7,649 nt of DNA from Chlamydiota bacterium (GCA_023269365.1 JAHFTN010000080.1:1-7649), one strand, 5' to 3'; counted from the stretch's first letter, positions 1-5,691 are shown. Translations and numbers: made by a program. Notes: generated by a model from the sequence alone, not told the origin.

Positions 1-1
1 A

Positions 2-103
2 TCCGCTACAAGCTCTATTTTGCTTGCACGTCACTTCACTTCTGATGTTAAGAAAATCCTCCCAGCTGCCCTAAGACAACTGGCGCTAGATCAATCACGT
101 TGA
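2..103 (+). CDS. Probable C-terminal fragment of a plus-strand protein, function unknown
   Basis: The reading frame is open from base 2 to a TGA at 101-103 and gives 33 residues ending ARHFTSDVKKILPAALRQLA-LDQSR. The other two plus frames stop earlier or read as an unlikely Cys/Leu-rich peptide. The composition (mixed charge, amphipathic helix-like) is protein-like. A hairpin with a T-tract lies about 55 bases downstream, as expected for a gene ending here and converging on kdsD. The start lies outside the window and I cannot name the family. It may be a chance open frame. Confidence 0.4.
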   Translation, partial: SATSSILLARHFTSDVKKILPAALRQLALDQSR

Positions 104-158
104 CCTTGTTTCCTCGAGTTGTCACTCAAAGAAAGCAAGAACATACAGAATACAAGAG

Positions 159-193
159 ATTTTCAGCAAACATTTTCTGAAGATTTTTATTTT
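159..193 (+). terminator. Weak intrinsic terminator candidate after the 1-103 reading frame
   Basis: ATTTTCAG (159-166) can pair with CTGAAGAT (177-184) with one G-U pair and a 10-nt loop, followed by TTTTATTTT (185-193). The stem is AT-rich and so weak, but the T-tract is in the right place for plus-strand transcripts. On the minus strand there is no T-run after the hairpin, so it would not efficiently end kdsD. The rest of the 104-211 stretch shows nothing convincing. Confidence 0.4.
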
Positions 194-211
194 CCCATAG
201 AGGAAATATTT

Positions 212-1174
212 CTACGCGATGCCCGCTTGGATGATGCTGTGCATGTGTAGAATGCCGGCAATTTTGCCCTGGTGAACGACGGGAAGGACTGTGACCCACT
301 TCTTGGGGTCTTTTTGCATGATTTTGAGGGCGTCCCAGACAAGAGCCTCTTTTTCTATATGAAGCGCAGTCGGAGTCATGAGCTCCCCCATCCGCTTTTC
401 TAATACACTCGACCCTTGTTGCTGCAAGCTGCGGCGCAGGTCCCCATCTGTAAAAATGCCAAGTAAATTTTTACTTTCATCTGAAACGAGAAGAGCTCCA
501 CATTTTTTATTTGAAAGCTCGACGAGAACTTCTATAAGGCGATCCTGAGGAGACACAAGCGGAACTTGCTCCCCTTTGTACATCACCTCTTCCACCGTGG
601 TTTGCATCTTTTTCCCAATCGCCCCCGACGGATGATTCAGTGCATAAGCATCAAGTTCTATCCGTTTAATGCGCATTAGCGTAATCGCAAGAAGATCTCC
701 AAAAAGCAGCTGAATAGCTGTCGATGTCGTAGGAGCTAAATCGAAGGGACAAAGCTCCTTGTCGAGGGGAAGAAGGATCGCCCCATCGCAGTGTTTAGCC
801 AACCGGCTTGAGGGATTGGAGACCACGCCAAGGGTGCGAGTTCCCCGTTTTTTTACAAAGGGAAGTAGATTTAATAATTCCTCTGTCTCCCCACTGCGGC
901 TGATCAATACTAAGAGGTCTTTATCGGAAAGGATTCCTATGTCTCCGTGCAAAAAATTTGTCGCAGGCAGATGTAGGGCCTTTGTCCCTGTCGAGATCAG
1001 GGTCGCCGCAACCTTCTCAGCGATGATGCCGCTTTTACCTACCCCCGTAAATACAATGAGCCCTTGCGTATCCAAACAAGCCTGCACAAAGACATCCATC
1101 GCCTTAAGGTCGAAATTCTCAAAATAATAGTTTATTGAGTCCCGTTGCTGCTGTATTAATTCTTGTAATAACAT
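212..1174 (-). CDS. kdsD: D-arabinose-5-phosphate isomerase (KdsD/KpsF family, SIS plus two CBS domains)
   Basis: Interconverts ribulose-5-phosphate and arabinose-5-phosphate, the first committed step towards Kdo for LPS, in the cytoplasm. The 320-aa length is usual for the family. The SIS domain (about 35-170) carries TGVGKSG (43-49), LHGD (75-78), SRSGETEEL (92-100) and APTTSTA (147-153). The linker has HPSGAIGK (181-188), matching the family HPGG-like motif. CBS domain 1 (about 198-255) contains FTDGDLRR (241-248) and CBS domain 2 covers about 265-318, ending in LHMHSII. The ATG at 1172-1174 has no clear SD; a TATACT hexamer lies 7 nt upstream. The gene is divergent from icd. The paralogues GutQ and KpsF share this architecture, but as the only copy seen, beside other LPS genes, KdsD is the best reading. 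In Chlamydia the orthologue is usually called kpsF/yrbH. Confidence 0.95.
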   Translation of the reverse strand: MLLQELIQQQRDSINYYFENFDLKAMDVFVQACLDTQGLIVFTGVGKSGIIAEKVAATLISTGTKALHLPATNFLHGDIGILSDKDLLVLISRSGETEELLNLLPFVKKRGTRTLGVVSNPSSRLAKHCDGAILLPLDKELCPFDLAPTTSTAIQLLFGDLLAITLMRIKRIELDAYALNHPSGAIGKKMQTTVEEVMYKGEQVPLVSPQDRLIEVLVELSNKKCGALLVSDESKNLLGIFTDGDLRRSLQQQGSSVLEKRMGELMTPTALHIEKEALVWDALKIMQKDPKKWVTVLPVVHQGKIAGILHMHSIIQAGIA

Positions 1175-1181
1175 AAGATTC

Positions 1182-1187
1182 AGTATA
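1182..1187 (-). promoter_or_regulatory. Candidate -10 hexamer of kdsD (TATACT)
   Basis: On the minus strand TATACTGAATCTT runs directly into the kdsD ATG, so a transcript starting the usual 6-8 nt downstream would begin at or next to the start codon. No good -35 is present at 16-18 bp; the nearest hexamers are AGCAAG/TAGCAA. The nonamer TATACTGAA recurs upstream of gmhA. Confidence 0.4.
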
Positions 1188-1253
1188 GCTAACCGCCTCT
1201 TATTCTTGCTAAAAAAAAACTAAAGAACGAAAGTAAAAAAAAAATTACATCGA

Positions 1254-1259
1254 TATACT
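1254..1259 (+). promoter_or_regulatory. TATACT hexamer abutting the icd start codon
   Basis: TATACT lies immediately before the icd ATG, downstream of two A-runs (1211-1219 and 1235-1244). It matches a -10 in 5 of 6 positions but has no -35, and a start site from it would fall inside the gene. Either the promoter is elsewhere in the 85-bp spacer or the match is chance. No SD is visible. Confidence 0.2.
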
Positions 1260-2687
1260 ATGATTCCTATCGCAATTGCTTATGGGGACGGGATCGGCCC
1301 TGAGATCATGAAAGCCACTCTCCTCGTACTTAAAGAGGCCAACGCCCCACTAGAGCTCCACGAGGTCGAAGTGGGAGAAAAAGTCTATTTAAAAGGAGTC
1401 GCAAATGGGATCGATCCTGCCTCTTGGGAAACGCTCCGTCATACGAAAGCTTTTTTAAAAGCGCCGATCACAACGCCCCAAGGCGGGGGATTTAAAAGCA
1501 TCAACGTCACAGTGAGAACGACGCTTGGACTCTATGCCAACGTGCGCCCTTGTGCAGCTTATTCCCCTTTCATCGCGACAAAGCATCCTAAAATGGATCT
1601 TGTCGTCATCAGAGAAAATGAAGAGGACCTCTACACGGGGATCGAATATAGGCAAACGCCTCAAGTCTACAAATCGCTTAAACTCATCTCTCGCCCCGGC
1701 TCAGAGAAAATTGTCCGCTATGCTTTTGACTACGCGCGCCATTATGGAAGAAAAAAAGTGACTTGCTTTACCAAAGACAATGTAATGAAAATCTCAGATG
1801 GGCTCTTTCATAAAGTGTTTGACGAGATTGCAAAAGAGTACCCCGACATTGCCCATGAGCATTGGATCGTTGACATTGGGGCGGCAAAGCTCGCCGACAC
1901 CCCCGAAGTGTTCGAAGTGATCGTGATGCCCAACCTCTACGGAGATATCCTTTCTGATGTGGCAGCACAAATCTCTGGCTCTGTCGGCATCGCTGGCTCT
2001 GCCAACATTGGGGAGAGAGGCGCTATGTTTGAAGCGATTCACGGTTCTGCTCCACGCATAGCGGGACAAAATCTGGCCAACCCTTCGGGCTTATTGCTAG
2101 GAAGCGTCCTCATGCTGTTGCATTTAAATGAGCTGACTGTAGCTGAACTGGTACACAACGCCTGGCTATGCACCATTGAAGGGGGAATCCACACCTACGA
2201 CATTTTTAAAGAGGGGATCAGCAAAGAAAAGGTGGGAACGCTAGAATTTGCAAAAGCGATTGTGAAAAATTTGGGCAACACTCCCCACACCCTTCCCGCT
2301 GTGCGTTATACGGGAAATACCAAGATTACGACGCTAACAACTCAAAAACCCGCAGCTTTTTCTCAAAGGGAACTCGTAGGGATCGATCTTTTTGTCTACT
2401 GCAAAGAATCTGCTAAGAGCTTTATCCAAAAGGCCTCTACTCATGCATGGAAAACTCTAGAACTTAAAGCCATCACTAACCGCGGAGTGAAAGTCTGGCC
2501 AGAGGGACATGAAGAAACGCTCTGCGTCGATCAATTTCGCCTCCGTTTCCTCTCAAAGGGGGACCGCCCCATTGAGTTCGACCTGCTTGCAAAAACGGCT
2601 CAAGAAGCACATCTATTGGGCTGTGACATCACCGGCACAGAACATCTCTATACGTTTGAAGGGAAAGAGGCGTTTTCTACCATTTGA
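1260..2687 (+). CDS. icd: Isocitrate dehydrogenase, long bacterial form with C-terminal extension
   Basis: Oxidatively decarboxylates isocitrate to 2-oxoglutarate in the TCA cycle (cytoplasm). The 475-aa protein belongs to the long Thermus/Rickettsia-like group: a beta-decarboxylating dehydrogenase core (about 1-335) plus a roughly 140-residue C-terminal domain absent from the E. coli enzyme. Visible motifs: YGDGIGPEI (8-16); substrate loop KSINVTVR (79-86), with Ser80 at the position phosphorylated in E. coli Icd; NVRP (94-97); RENEEDLYTG (118-127) with the catalytic Tyr; TKDNVMK (171-177) with the catalytic Lys; NLYGDILSD (225-233) with metal-binding Asp residues; and HGSAP (261-265) in the nucleotide site. 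HGSAP is followed by Arg-Ile where the NADP enzyme of E. coli has Lys-Tyr and NAD enzymes have Asp-Ile, so the cofactor is uncertain. The ATG is fixed by the motif at residue 8 and by an in-frame TAA at 1221. No SD is visible. The last 11 bp overlap the convergent E2 gene. Confidence 0.93.
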   Translation: MIPIAIAYGDGIGPEIMKATLLVLKEANAPLELHEVEVGEKVYLKGVANGIDPASWETLRHTKAFLKAPITTPQGGGFKSINVTVRTTLGLYANVRPCAAYSPFIATKHPKMDLVVIRENEEDLYTGIEYRQTPQVYKSLKLISRPGSEKIVRYAFDYARHYGRKKVTCFTKDNVMKISDGLFHKVFDEIAKEYPDIAHEHWIVDIGAAKLADTPEVFEVIVMPNLYGDILSDVAAQISGSVGIAGSANIGERGAMFEAIHGSAPRIAGQNLANPSGLLLGSVLMLLHLNELTVAELVHNAWLCTIEGGIHTYDIFKEGISKEKVGTLEFAKAIVKNLGNTPHTLPAVRYTGNTKITTLTTQKPAAFSQRELVGIDLFVYCKESAKSFIQKASTHAWKTLELKAITNRGVKVWPEGHEETLCVDQFRLRFLSKGDRPIEFDLLAKTAQEAHLLGCDITGTEHLYTFEGKEAFSTI

Positions 2688-3846
2688 TTTCGATGTGCTT
2701 TTTCAGCGCCCCCAAAAAACCACAGCCATACATCCCATCTAAGACACGGTGATCAAAGGTAAGGGAGATATGCACCATGGAGCGGATAGCGAGCTCTCCA
2801 TTGTCCAGTGGAATCACCTTTTTACAAATAGCGCCAATTCCCAAAATAGCGACTTCCGGGTAGCGGATGATCGGAATGCCGATCTGAACCCCCGACATTC
2901 CAAAATTGGTAATAGTAATTGTTCCCTCTTTTACATCGTCGAGGGTCAATTTCCCCTCACGCGCTTTGGAGGAGATCTTCCCAATGGCTTGAGCGAGCTC
3001 TTGGATTGTCATCTCTTGTGCTTGCTTGATGACCGGCACCATCAACCCTTGATCGACACTCACAGCAATCCCTAAATTTACAAAGTGCTTAACCAAAATC
3101 GTGTCTTCTTCTAAAGAAGAATTAATTAGGGGATATTCCTTTAAGGCCGATGTGATCGCTTTTGCTATCAGTGCCGTGATGGTGAGTTTCGAGCCCGTCT
3201 TCGATATAAAAGCTTCTTTTTCTTGTGCAATCCATTTGAGAGCCTCTGTCACATCCACCTCAACGACAAGACTTGCGTGAGGAGCTCCATAAAAAGAGCG
3301 CACCATGTTATCCGCGATGGCTTTGCGCATTCCACTCATCTTCAATCTCTCTACATCCCTTGTCGAAGCTAAGGGACAGAGGGGAGTTTTCTGTTTTTTT
3401 TCAATATATCCTTCCAAATCCCCTTTCGTGATCCTCCCTCCCATCCCGGTACCGGGAATCTTTTGCATCTCCTCTATCCCGATCCCCTGTTCATGGGCAA
3501 TTCTTAGAAGGGAGGGGGAGAAGACCCCTTTCATATCTTCGATTCCTTGGGAAGAGGGCTCTCTATCCATAACACTTTCTTGCGGCAAAGAGGCTTTAGA
3601 AGAGGAAGGCATGATGAGAGCGATAAGAGCTCCTACTTGCAGCTCTTCATTAATACGCGCGTGGATCTCTGAGAGGATGCCAGCAACTGGAGAGGGGATT
3701 TCGCTATTGACCTTGTCGGTGGAGACTTCGAGCAGAGGCTCATCGAGACGCACCTCATCTCCTACATTTTTAAACCATTGGACAATCGTCGCGCTATGAA
3801 TGCTTTCTCCTAATTTTGGAAGCAACACTTTGATCTGATCGCTCAT
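2677..3846 (-). CDS. Dihydrolipoamide acyltransferase, E2 of a 2-oxoacid dehydrogenase complex
   Basis: Transfers an acyl group from lipoyl-lysine to CoA as the core of a 2-oxoacid dehydrogenase complex. The 389 residues have the standard order: one lipoyl domain (about 4-79) with the lipoyl lysine Lys45 in STDKVNSEI; a linker rich in Ser/Pro/Glu; a peripheral-subunit-binding domain (about 109-147, with SPSLLRIAHEQGI and GTGMGGRITKGDL); and a catalytic domain (about 168-389) with ITNFGMSG (312-319) and DHRVLDG (365-371), where His366 and Asp370 are the catalytic pair. STDKV-EIPSP and MRKAIADNMV resemble branched-chain (BkdC-type) or generic acyltransferases more than OdhB, but the substrate cannot be settled from sequence alone. 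No E1 or E3 is nearby. The ATG is supported by AAGG 7 nt upstream. It follows lpxK on the same strand after a 157-nt spacer containing a large palindrome. I recall a similar orphan E2 (CT400, beside kpsF) in C. trachomatis. Confidence 0.93.
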   Translation of the reverse strand: MSDQIKVLLPKLGESIHSATIVQWFKNVGDEVRLDEPLLEVSTDKVNSEIPSPVAGILSEIHARINEELQVGALIALIMPSSSKASLPQESVMDREPSSQGIEDMKGVFSPSLLRIAHEQGIGIEEMQKIPGTGMGGRITKGDLEGYIEKKQKTPLCPLASTRDVERLKMSGMRKAIADNMVRSFYGAPHASLVVEVDVTEALKWIAQEKEAFISKTGSKLTITALIAKAITSALKEYPLINSSLEEDTILVKHFVNLGIAVSVDQGLMVPVIKQAQEMTIQELAQAIGKISSKAREGKLTLDDVKEGTITITNFGMSGVQIGIPIIRYPEVAILGIGAICKKVIPLDNGELAIRSMVHISLTFDHRVLDGMYGCGFLGALKKHIEIKW

Positions 3847-3853
3847 CTCATTA

Positions 3854-3857
3854 CCTT
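3854..3857 (-). promoter_or_regulatory. SD sequence of the E2 gene (AAGG)
   Basis: Minus-strand AAGG lies 7 nt before the ATG at 3844-3846. It supports this start and contrasts with the SD-less starts of kdsD, icd and asd. Confidence 0.6.
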
Positions 3858-3902
3858 GTTCAAAATAGTTTTAATTGTCGAGGGAATTGCATAACTCCAT
3901 TT

Positions 3903-3952
3903 GGGGTCCAAAAGTGCCCTTTTAGCGCAGGTTCGGATTTTATAGGGACCCC
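3903..3952. repeat. Alternative inverted repeat overlapping the palindrome
   Basis: GGGGTCC (3903-3909) is perfectly complementary to GGACCCC (3946-3952). Nested inside is AAAAG-TGCC-CTTTT (3910-3923). The 3946-3950 bases also pair with 3973-3977 in the large palindrome, so the two folds exclude each other. Only the pairing is visible; any switching role is inference. Confidence 0.4.
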
Positions 3953-4003
3953 TAAGGCTCAACAGGTTATATGGCCCCTCTACAATCCGAATCTGCACTA
4001 AAA
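3920..4003. repeat. 84-bp imperfect palindrome between lpxK and the E2 gene
   Basis: The arms are 3920-3950 and 3973-4003, 31 bp each with 26 complementary pairs, around a 22-nt loop (3951-3972). The outer 20 bp are TTTTAGCGCAGGTTCGGATT on the left and, reverse-complemented, TTTTAGTGCAGATTCGGATT on the right: 18 of 20 identical. The right end touches the lpxK stop codon (4004-4006). In a minus-strand transcript two of the five mismatches become G-U pairs, giving 28 of 31 paired. No T-run follows on either strand, so it is not a standard terminator. Two inverted copies of one 31-bp unit suggest a REP- or MITE-like element, or a structured RNA leader or processing site for the E2 gene. No flanking target duplication is obvious. 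Confidence 0.8.
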
Positions 4004-5086
4004 TCATCGCTTTTTGACCCGCAAAGCGAGTTTTGCAATCTCCTCTATCCCTTGCCAATGCTCCTCCCCTTCGACAATACGCAATTGCATACGCAAGACA
4101 ATAAGAGGAAGTCCGCAGGATATCCCACTTGGGAGTTTTACCGCATCTTTTTCTGTGCACACAAGGGCACAAGCCCCCTTTGCTCGAGCAGTAGTCGCAA
4201 AGGTTACGAGCTCTTGTTCTGAAAAGGGGGCATGATCTTTTTTAAACCACGTGTGCACAACAGTTCGATTCAAATCACATACCGTCTGCAAAAATCTTTC
4301 AGGATTTCCCAAGGAGCAAAAGAGAGCAACCCCCTCTGGCAAAGAAGAGGCGTTGAGGATCTCTACTCGCACGCCGACAACGGGGGCAGAAGACCAGGGG
4401 AGCAATTGCTCTTTAATCTGTTTATATTGCTCAAGAGTGTGCACCTGCGTTGCGACGATCAGCGTGGCTGTTTTAAGGCGGCTCAAAGAGTCGCGCAAAA
4501 AACCATAAGGCAAAAATCTCTTCTGGGAGAAAGGGTCGAGGGCATCGACAACAACGATCTCTATATCCCTAGCTAATCTGCGGTGTTGCATCCCATCATC
4601 TAGAAGCAGACACTGCGCCCCTTGAGCGATGGCTAAAGAACCACTCTTGAGCCGATCGACTCCCACCCACACGGGAACCGAGGTGTTTTTTGCGAGCAAT
4701 ACAGGCTCATCCCCGTAAAGATAAGCAGCTTTCTCTTGTCGAGGGTCCACTTGGGCAATTCTTCTCGTTTTTTCTAGATGGGATCCAAATCCGCGCGTTA
4801 AAATGGCAAGAGAAAGTTTTTCTTTTAAGTGAGAAGCAAGAAGCTGAACACACGGGGTTTTTCCCGTGCCCCCTGCTGTGATGTTGCCAACGCTGATCAC
4901 ATAGGCGGGAAGTCGATGGGAAGAAAAGAGCCCTATATCATAGGCAAAATTTCTTATAGCAACCCCTAAGCGCACCCCTTGACTGAGTAAAGCTAGAAAA
5001 GGCTTTAATAGAGGCGCCTTTCTCTGTCCGCGGATCAGCTCTACGACGTAGTCTTCAACACTCACACAAAACCTTTGATTCTGCAT
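4004..5086 (-). CDS. lpxK: Tetraacyldisaccharide 4'-kinase (lipid A biosynthesis)
   Basis: Phosphorylates the 4' position of tetraacyl-disaccharide-1-phosphate with ATP to give lipid IVA, on the cytoplasmic face of the inner membrane. Over 360 residues it shows the P-loop VGNITAGGTGKTP (66-78, Lys76), LTRGFG (96-101), GDEP (125-128), the Walker-B-like LDDGMQHRRLARD (162-174), LPYGFLRD (192-199) and TEKDAVKL (311-318), all family hallmarks. The N-terminal 60 residues include a hydrophobic/amphipathic stretch fitting membrane association. The start is uncertain: the ATG at 5084-5086 has no SD and sits 32 bp inside gmhA. An in-frame GTG (codon 8, 5063-5065) has AAAGG 6 nt upstream, would give 353 aa, and would leave an 11-bp overlap. 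I favour the GTG slightly but report the longer form. It is translationally coupled to gmhA. Family length is usually 330-370. Confidence 0.95.
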   Translation of the reverse strand: MQNQRFCVSVEDYVVELIRGQRKAPLLKPFLALLSQGVRLGVAIRNFAYDIGLFSSHRLPAYVISVGNITAGGTGKTPCVQLLASHLKEKLSLAILTRGFGSHLEKTRRIAQVDPRQEKAAYLYGDEPVLLAKNTSVPVWVGVDRLKSGSLAIAQGAQCLLLDDGMQHRRLARDIEIVVVDALDPFSQKRFLPYGFLRDSLSRLKTATLIVATQVHTLEQYKQIKEQLLPWSSAPVVGVRVEILNASSLPEGVALFCSLGNPERFLQTVCDLNRTVVHTWFKKDHAPFSEQELVTFATTARAKGACALVCTEKDAVKLPSGISCGLPLIVLRMQLRIVEGEEHWQGIEEIAKLALRVKKR

Positions 5087-5654
5087 AAAATAGCTGATGT
5101 TCTACCATCTCCACGATAAGATGCAATGCTGCCATGTGCGCTTCTTGCACACGGTCTGAAAAAGCAAAACCCTCGACGATCCACTCGAGATCGCAAAGTC
5201 CTTTCACTGCTCCTCCCGATTTCCCCAAAAGAGCAATGGTCTTCATCCCCTGTTTTTTGGCTTGAGATACGGCTTGTACAATATTTTTTGAATTCCCACT
5301 TGTCGTTAAGACGATGAGGAGATCCCCCGGACGCCCTAGCGCCTCTACTGCTCGGGAAAATACCGCATCAAAACCCATATCATTTGCCACGCAGCTCAAA
5401 TGCCCCGGGTCGGATAGGGCGATGGCGGGAAGCGCTTTTCTTCGAAGGCGAAACTGCCCCGTCAGCTCCTCTGCAAAATGGGTCGCATCGCATAAACTTC
5501 CCCCATTACCGGCTACCAACACCTTGCCTCCAGAGCGAAAAATAGCGGCAATGAGTTGCGATGCCGTCTCTATGAAAGAGATCGATTCAGAATGGGTAAG
5601 GGATGTGGCGGCACGCACAACATCAGCCACAGAATATTCAATTAATTTTTTCAC
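5055..5654 (-). CDS. gmhA: Sedoheptulose-7-phosphate (phosphoheptose) isomerase
   Basis: Converts sedoheptulose-7-phosphate to D-glycero-D-manno-heptose-7-phosphate, the first step of ADP-heptose synthesis (cytoplasmic, zinc-dependent SIS tetramer in the family). Starting from GTG 5652-5654 gives 199 aa, close to the roughly 192 of E. coli GmhA. GNGGS (50-54 region), DATHFAEELTG (56-66), TTSGNS (117-122) and RVQEAHMAALH (168-178) are present. The four zinc ligands of E. coli GmhA (His61, Glu65, Gln172, His180) map to His59, Glu63, Gln170 and His178, which favours GmhA over the related DnaA-binding protein DiaA. The start is set by GAGGAGG 5 nt upstream. The frame is open 30 codons further to an ATG at 5744, but that extension crosses the promoter-like TATACT and is not GmhA-like. 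The gene overlaps lpxK downstream, consistent with an LPS operon. Confidence 0.9.
   Translation of the reverse strand: MKKLIEYSVADVVRAATSLTHSESISFIETASQLIAAIFRSGGKVLVAGNGGSLCDATHFAEELTGQFRLRRKALPAIALSDPGHLSCVANDMGFDAVFSRAVEALGRPGDLLIVLTTSGNSKNIVQAVSQAKKQGMKTIALLGKSGGAVKGLCDLEWIVEGFAFSDRVQEAHMAALHLIVEMVEHQLFYAESKVLCEC
5072..5076 (-). promoter_or_regulatory. SD pointing to an internal GTG start of lpxK (AAAGG)
   Basis: Minus-strand AAAGG lies 6 nt before GTG 5063-5065 (codon 8 of the long lpxK frame). The upstream ATG has no comparable site. This argues for the shorter LpxK and for coupling with the end of gmhA. Confidence 0.5.
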
Positions 5655-5659
5655 AAAAG

Positions 5660-5666
5660 CCTCCTC
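5660..5666 (-). promoter_or_regulatory. Strong SD of gmhA (GAGGAGG), decides a GTG start
   Basis: Minus-strand GAGGAGG, 5 nt before GTG 5652-5654, is the strongest SD in the window. It overrules the longer frame starting at 5744. Confidence 0.75.
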
Positions 5667-5680
5667 TTCTTTAAGAAGAG
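5664..5680 (-). promoter_or_regulatory. 5' leader hairpin of gmhA overlapping the SD
   Basis: CTCTTCTT-T-AAGAAGAG on the plus strand is a perfect 8-bp inverted repeat around one base. In minus-strand RNA it can fold as CUCUUC-UUAAA-GAAGAG, and its right arm shares GAG with the SD. The -10 at 5686-5691 predicts a start near 5679, so the stem would form at the very 5' end of the mRNA. It could alternatively be a DNA operator. Confidence 0.5.
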
Positions 5681-5685
5681 TCTTC

Positions 5686-5691
5686 AGTATA
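5686..5691 (-). promoter_or_regulatory. Candidate -10 hexamer of gmhA-lpxK (TATACT)
   Basis: Minus-strand TATACT, within the nonamer TATACTGAA also found before kdsD, lies 31 nt upstream of the gmhA GTG. No convincing -35 is seen at 17 bp (TCGAAG). It would produce a leader of roughly 25 nt beginning with the hairpin. Confidence 0.45.

Noticed and set aside
1260..2687. 3-isopropylmalate or tartrate dehydrogenase instead of isocitrate dehydrogenase
   Set aside because: The KSINVTVR substrate loop and the roughly 140-residue C-terminal extension fit long-form isocitrate dehydrogenase.
3305..3799. 164-codon plus-strand open frame within the E2 gene
   Set aside because: It lies opposite a well-supported E2 with conserved motifs throughout. 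Its Ser/Pro/Ile-rich composition is typical of an antisense shadow.
3890..3952. Possible tRNA or tRNA remnant (GGTTCGGAT resembles a T-loop; the antisense reads like the KIRTC peptides often seen opposite tRNAs)
   Set aside because: No T-stem forms around the loop, no matching acceptor stem lies at tRNA distance, and no anticodon arm is seen. The similarity is only local.
3843..4172. 109-codon minus-strand frame overlapping the end of lpxK and the palindrome
   Set aside because: It overlaps lpxK in another frame, is rich in Cys/Arg, and has no SD. It is an artefact of the palindrome region.
5055..5654. DiaA (DnaA initiator-associating protein)
   Set aside because: DiaA shares the SIS fold, but the zinc-ligand set (His59, Glu63, Gln170, His178) and HFAEELTG match GmhA.
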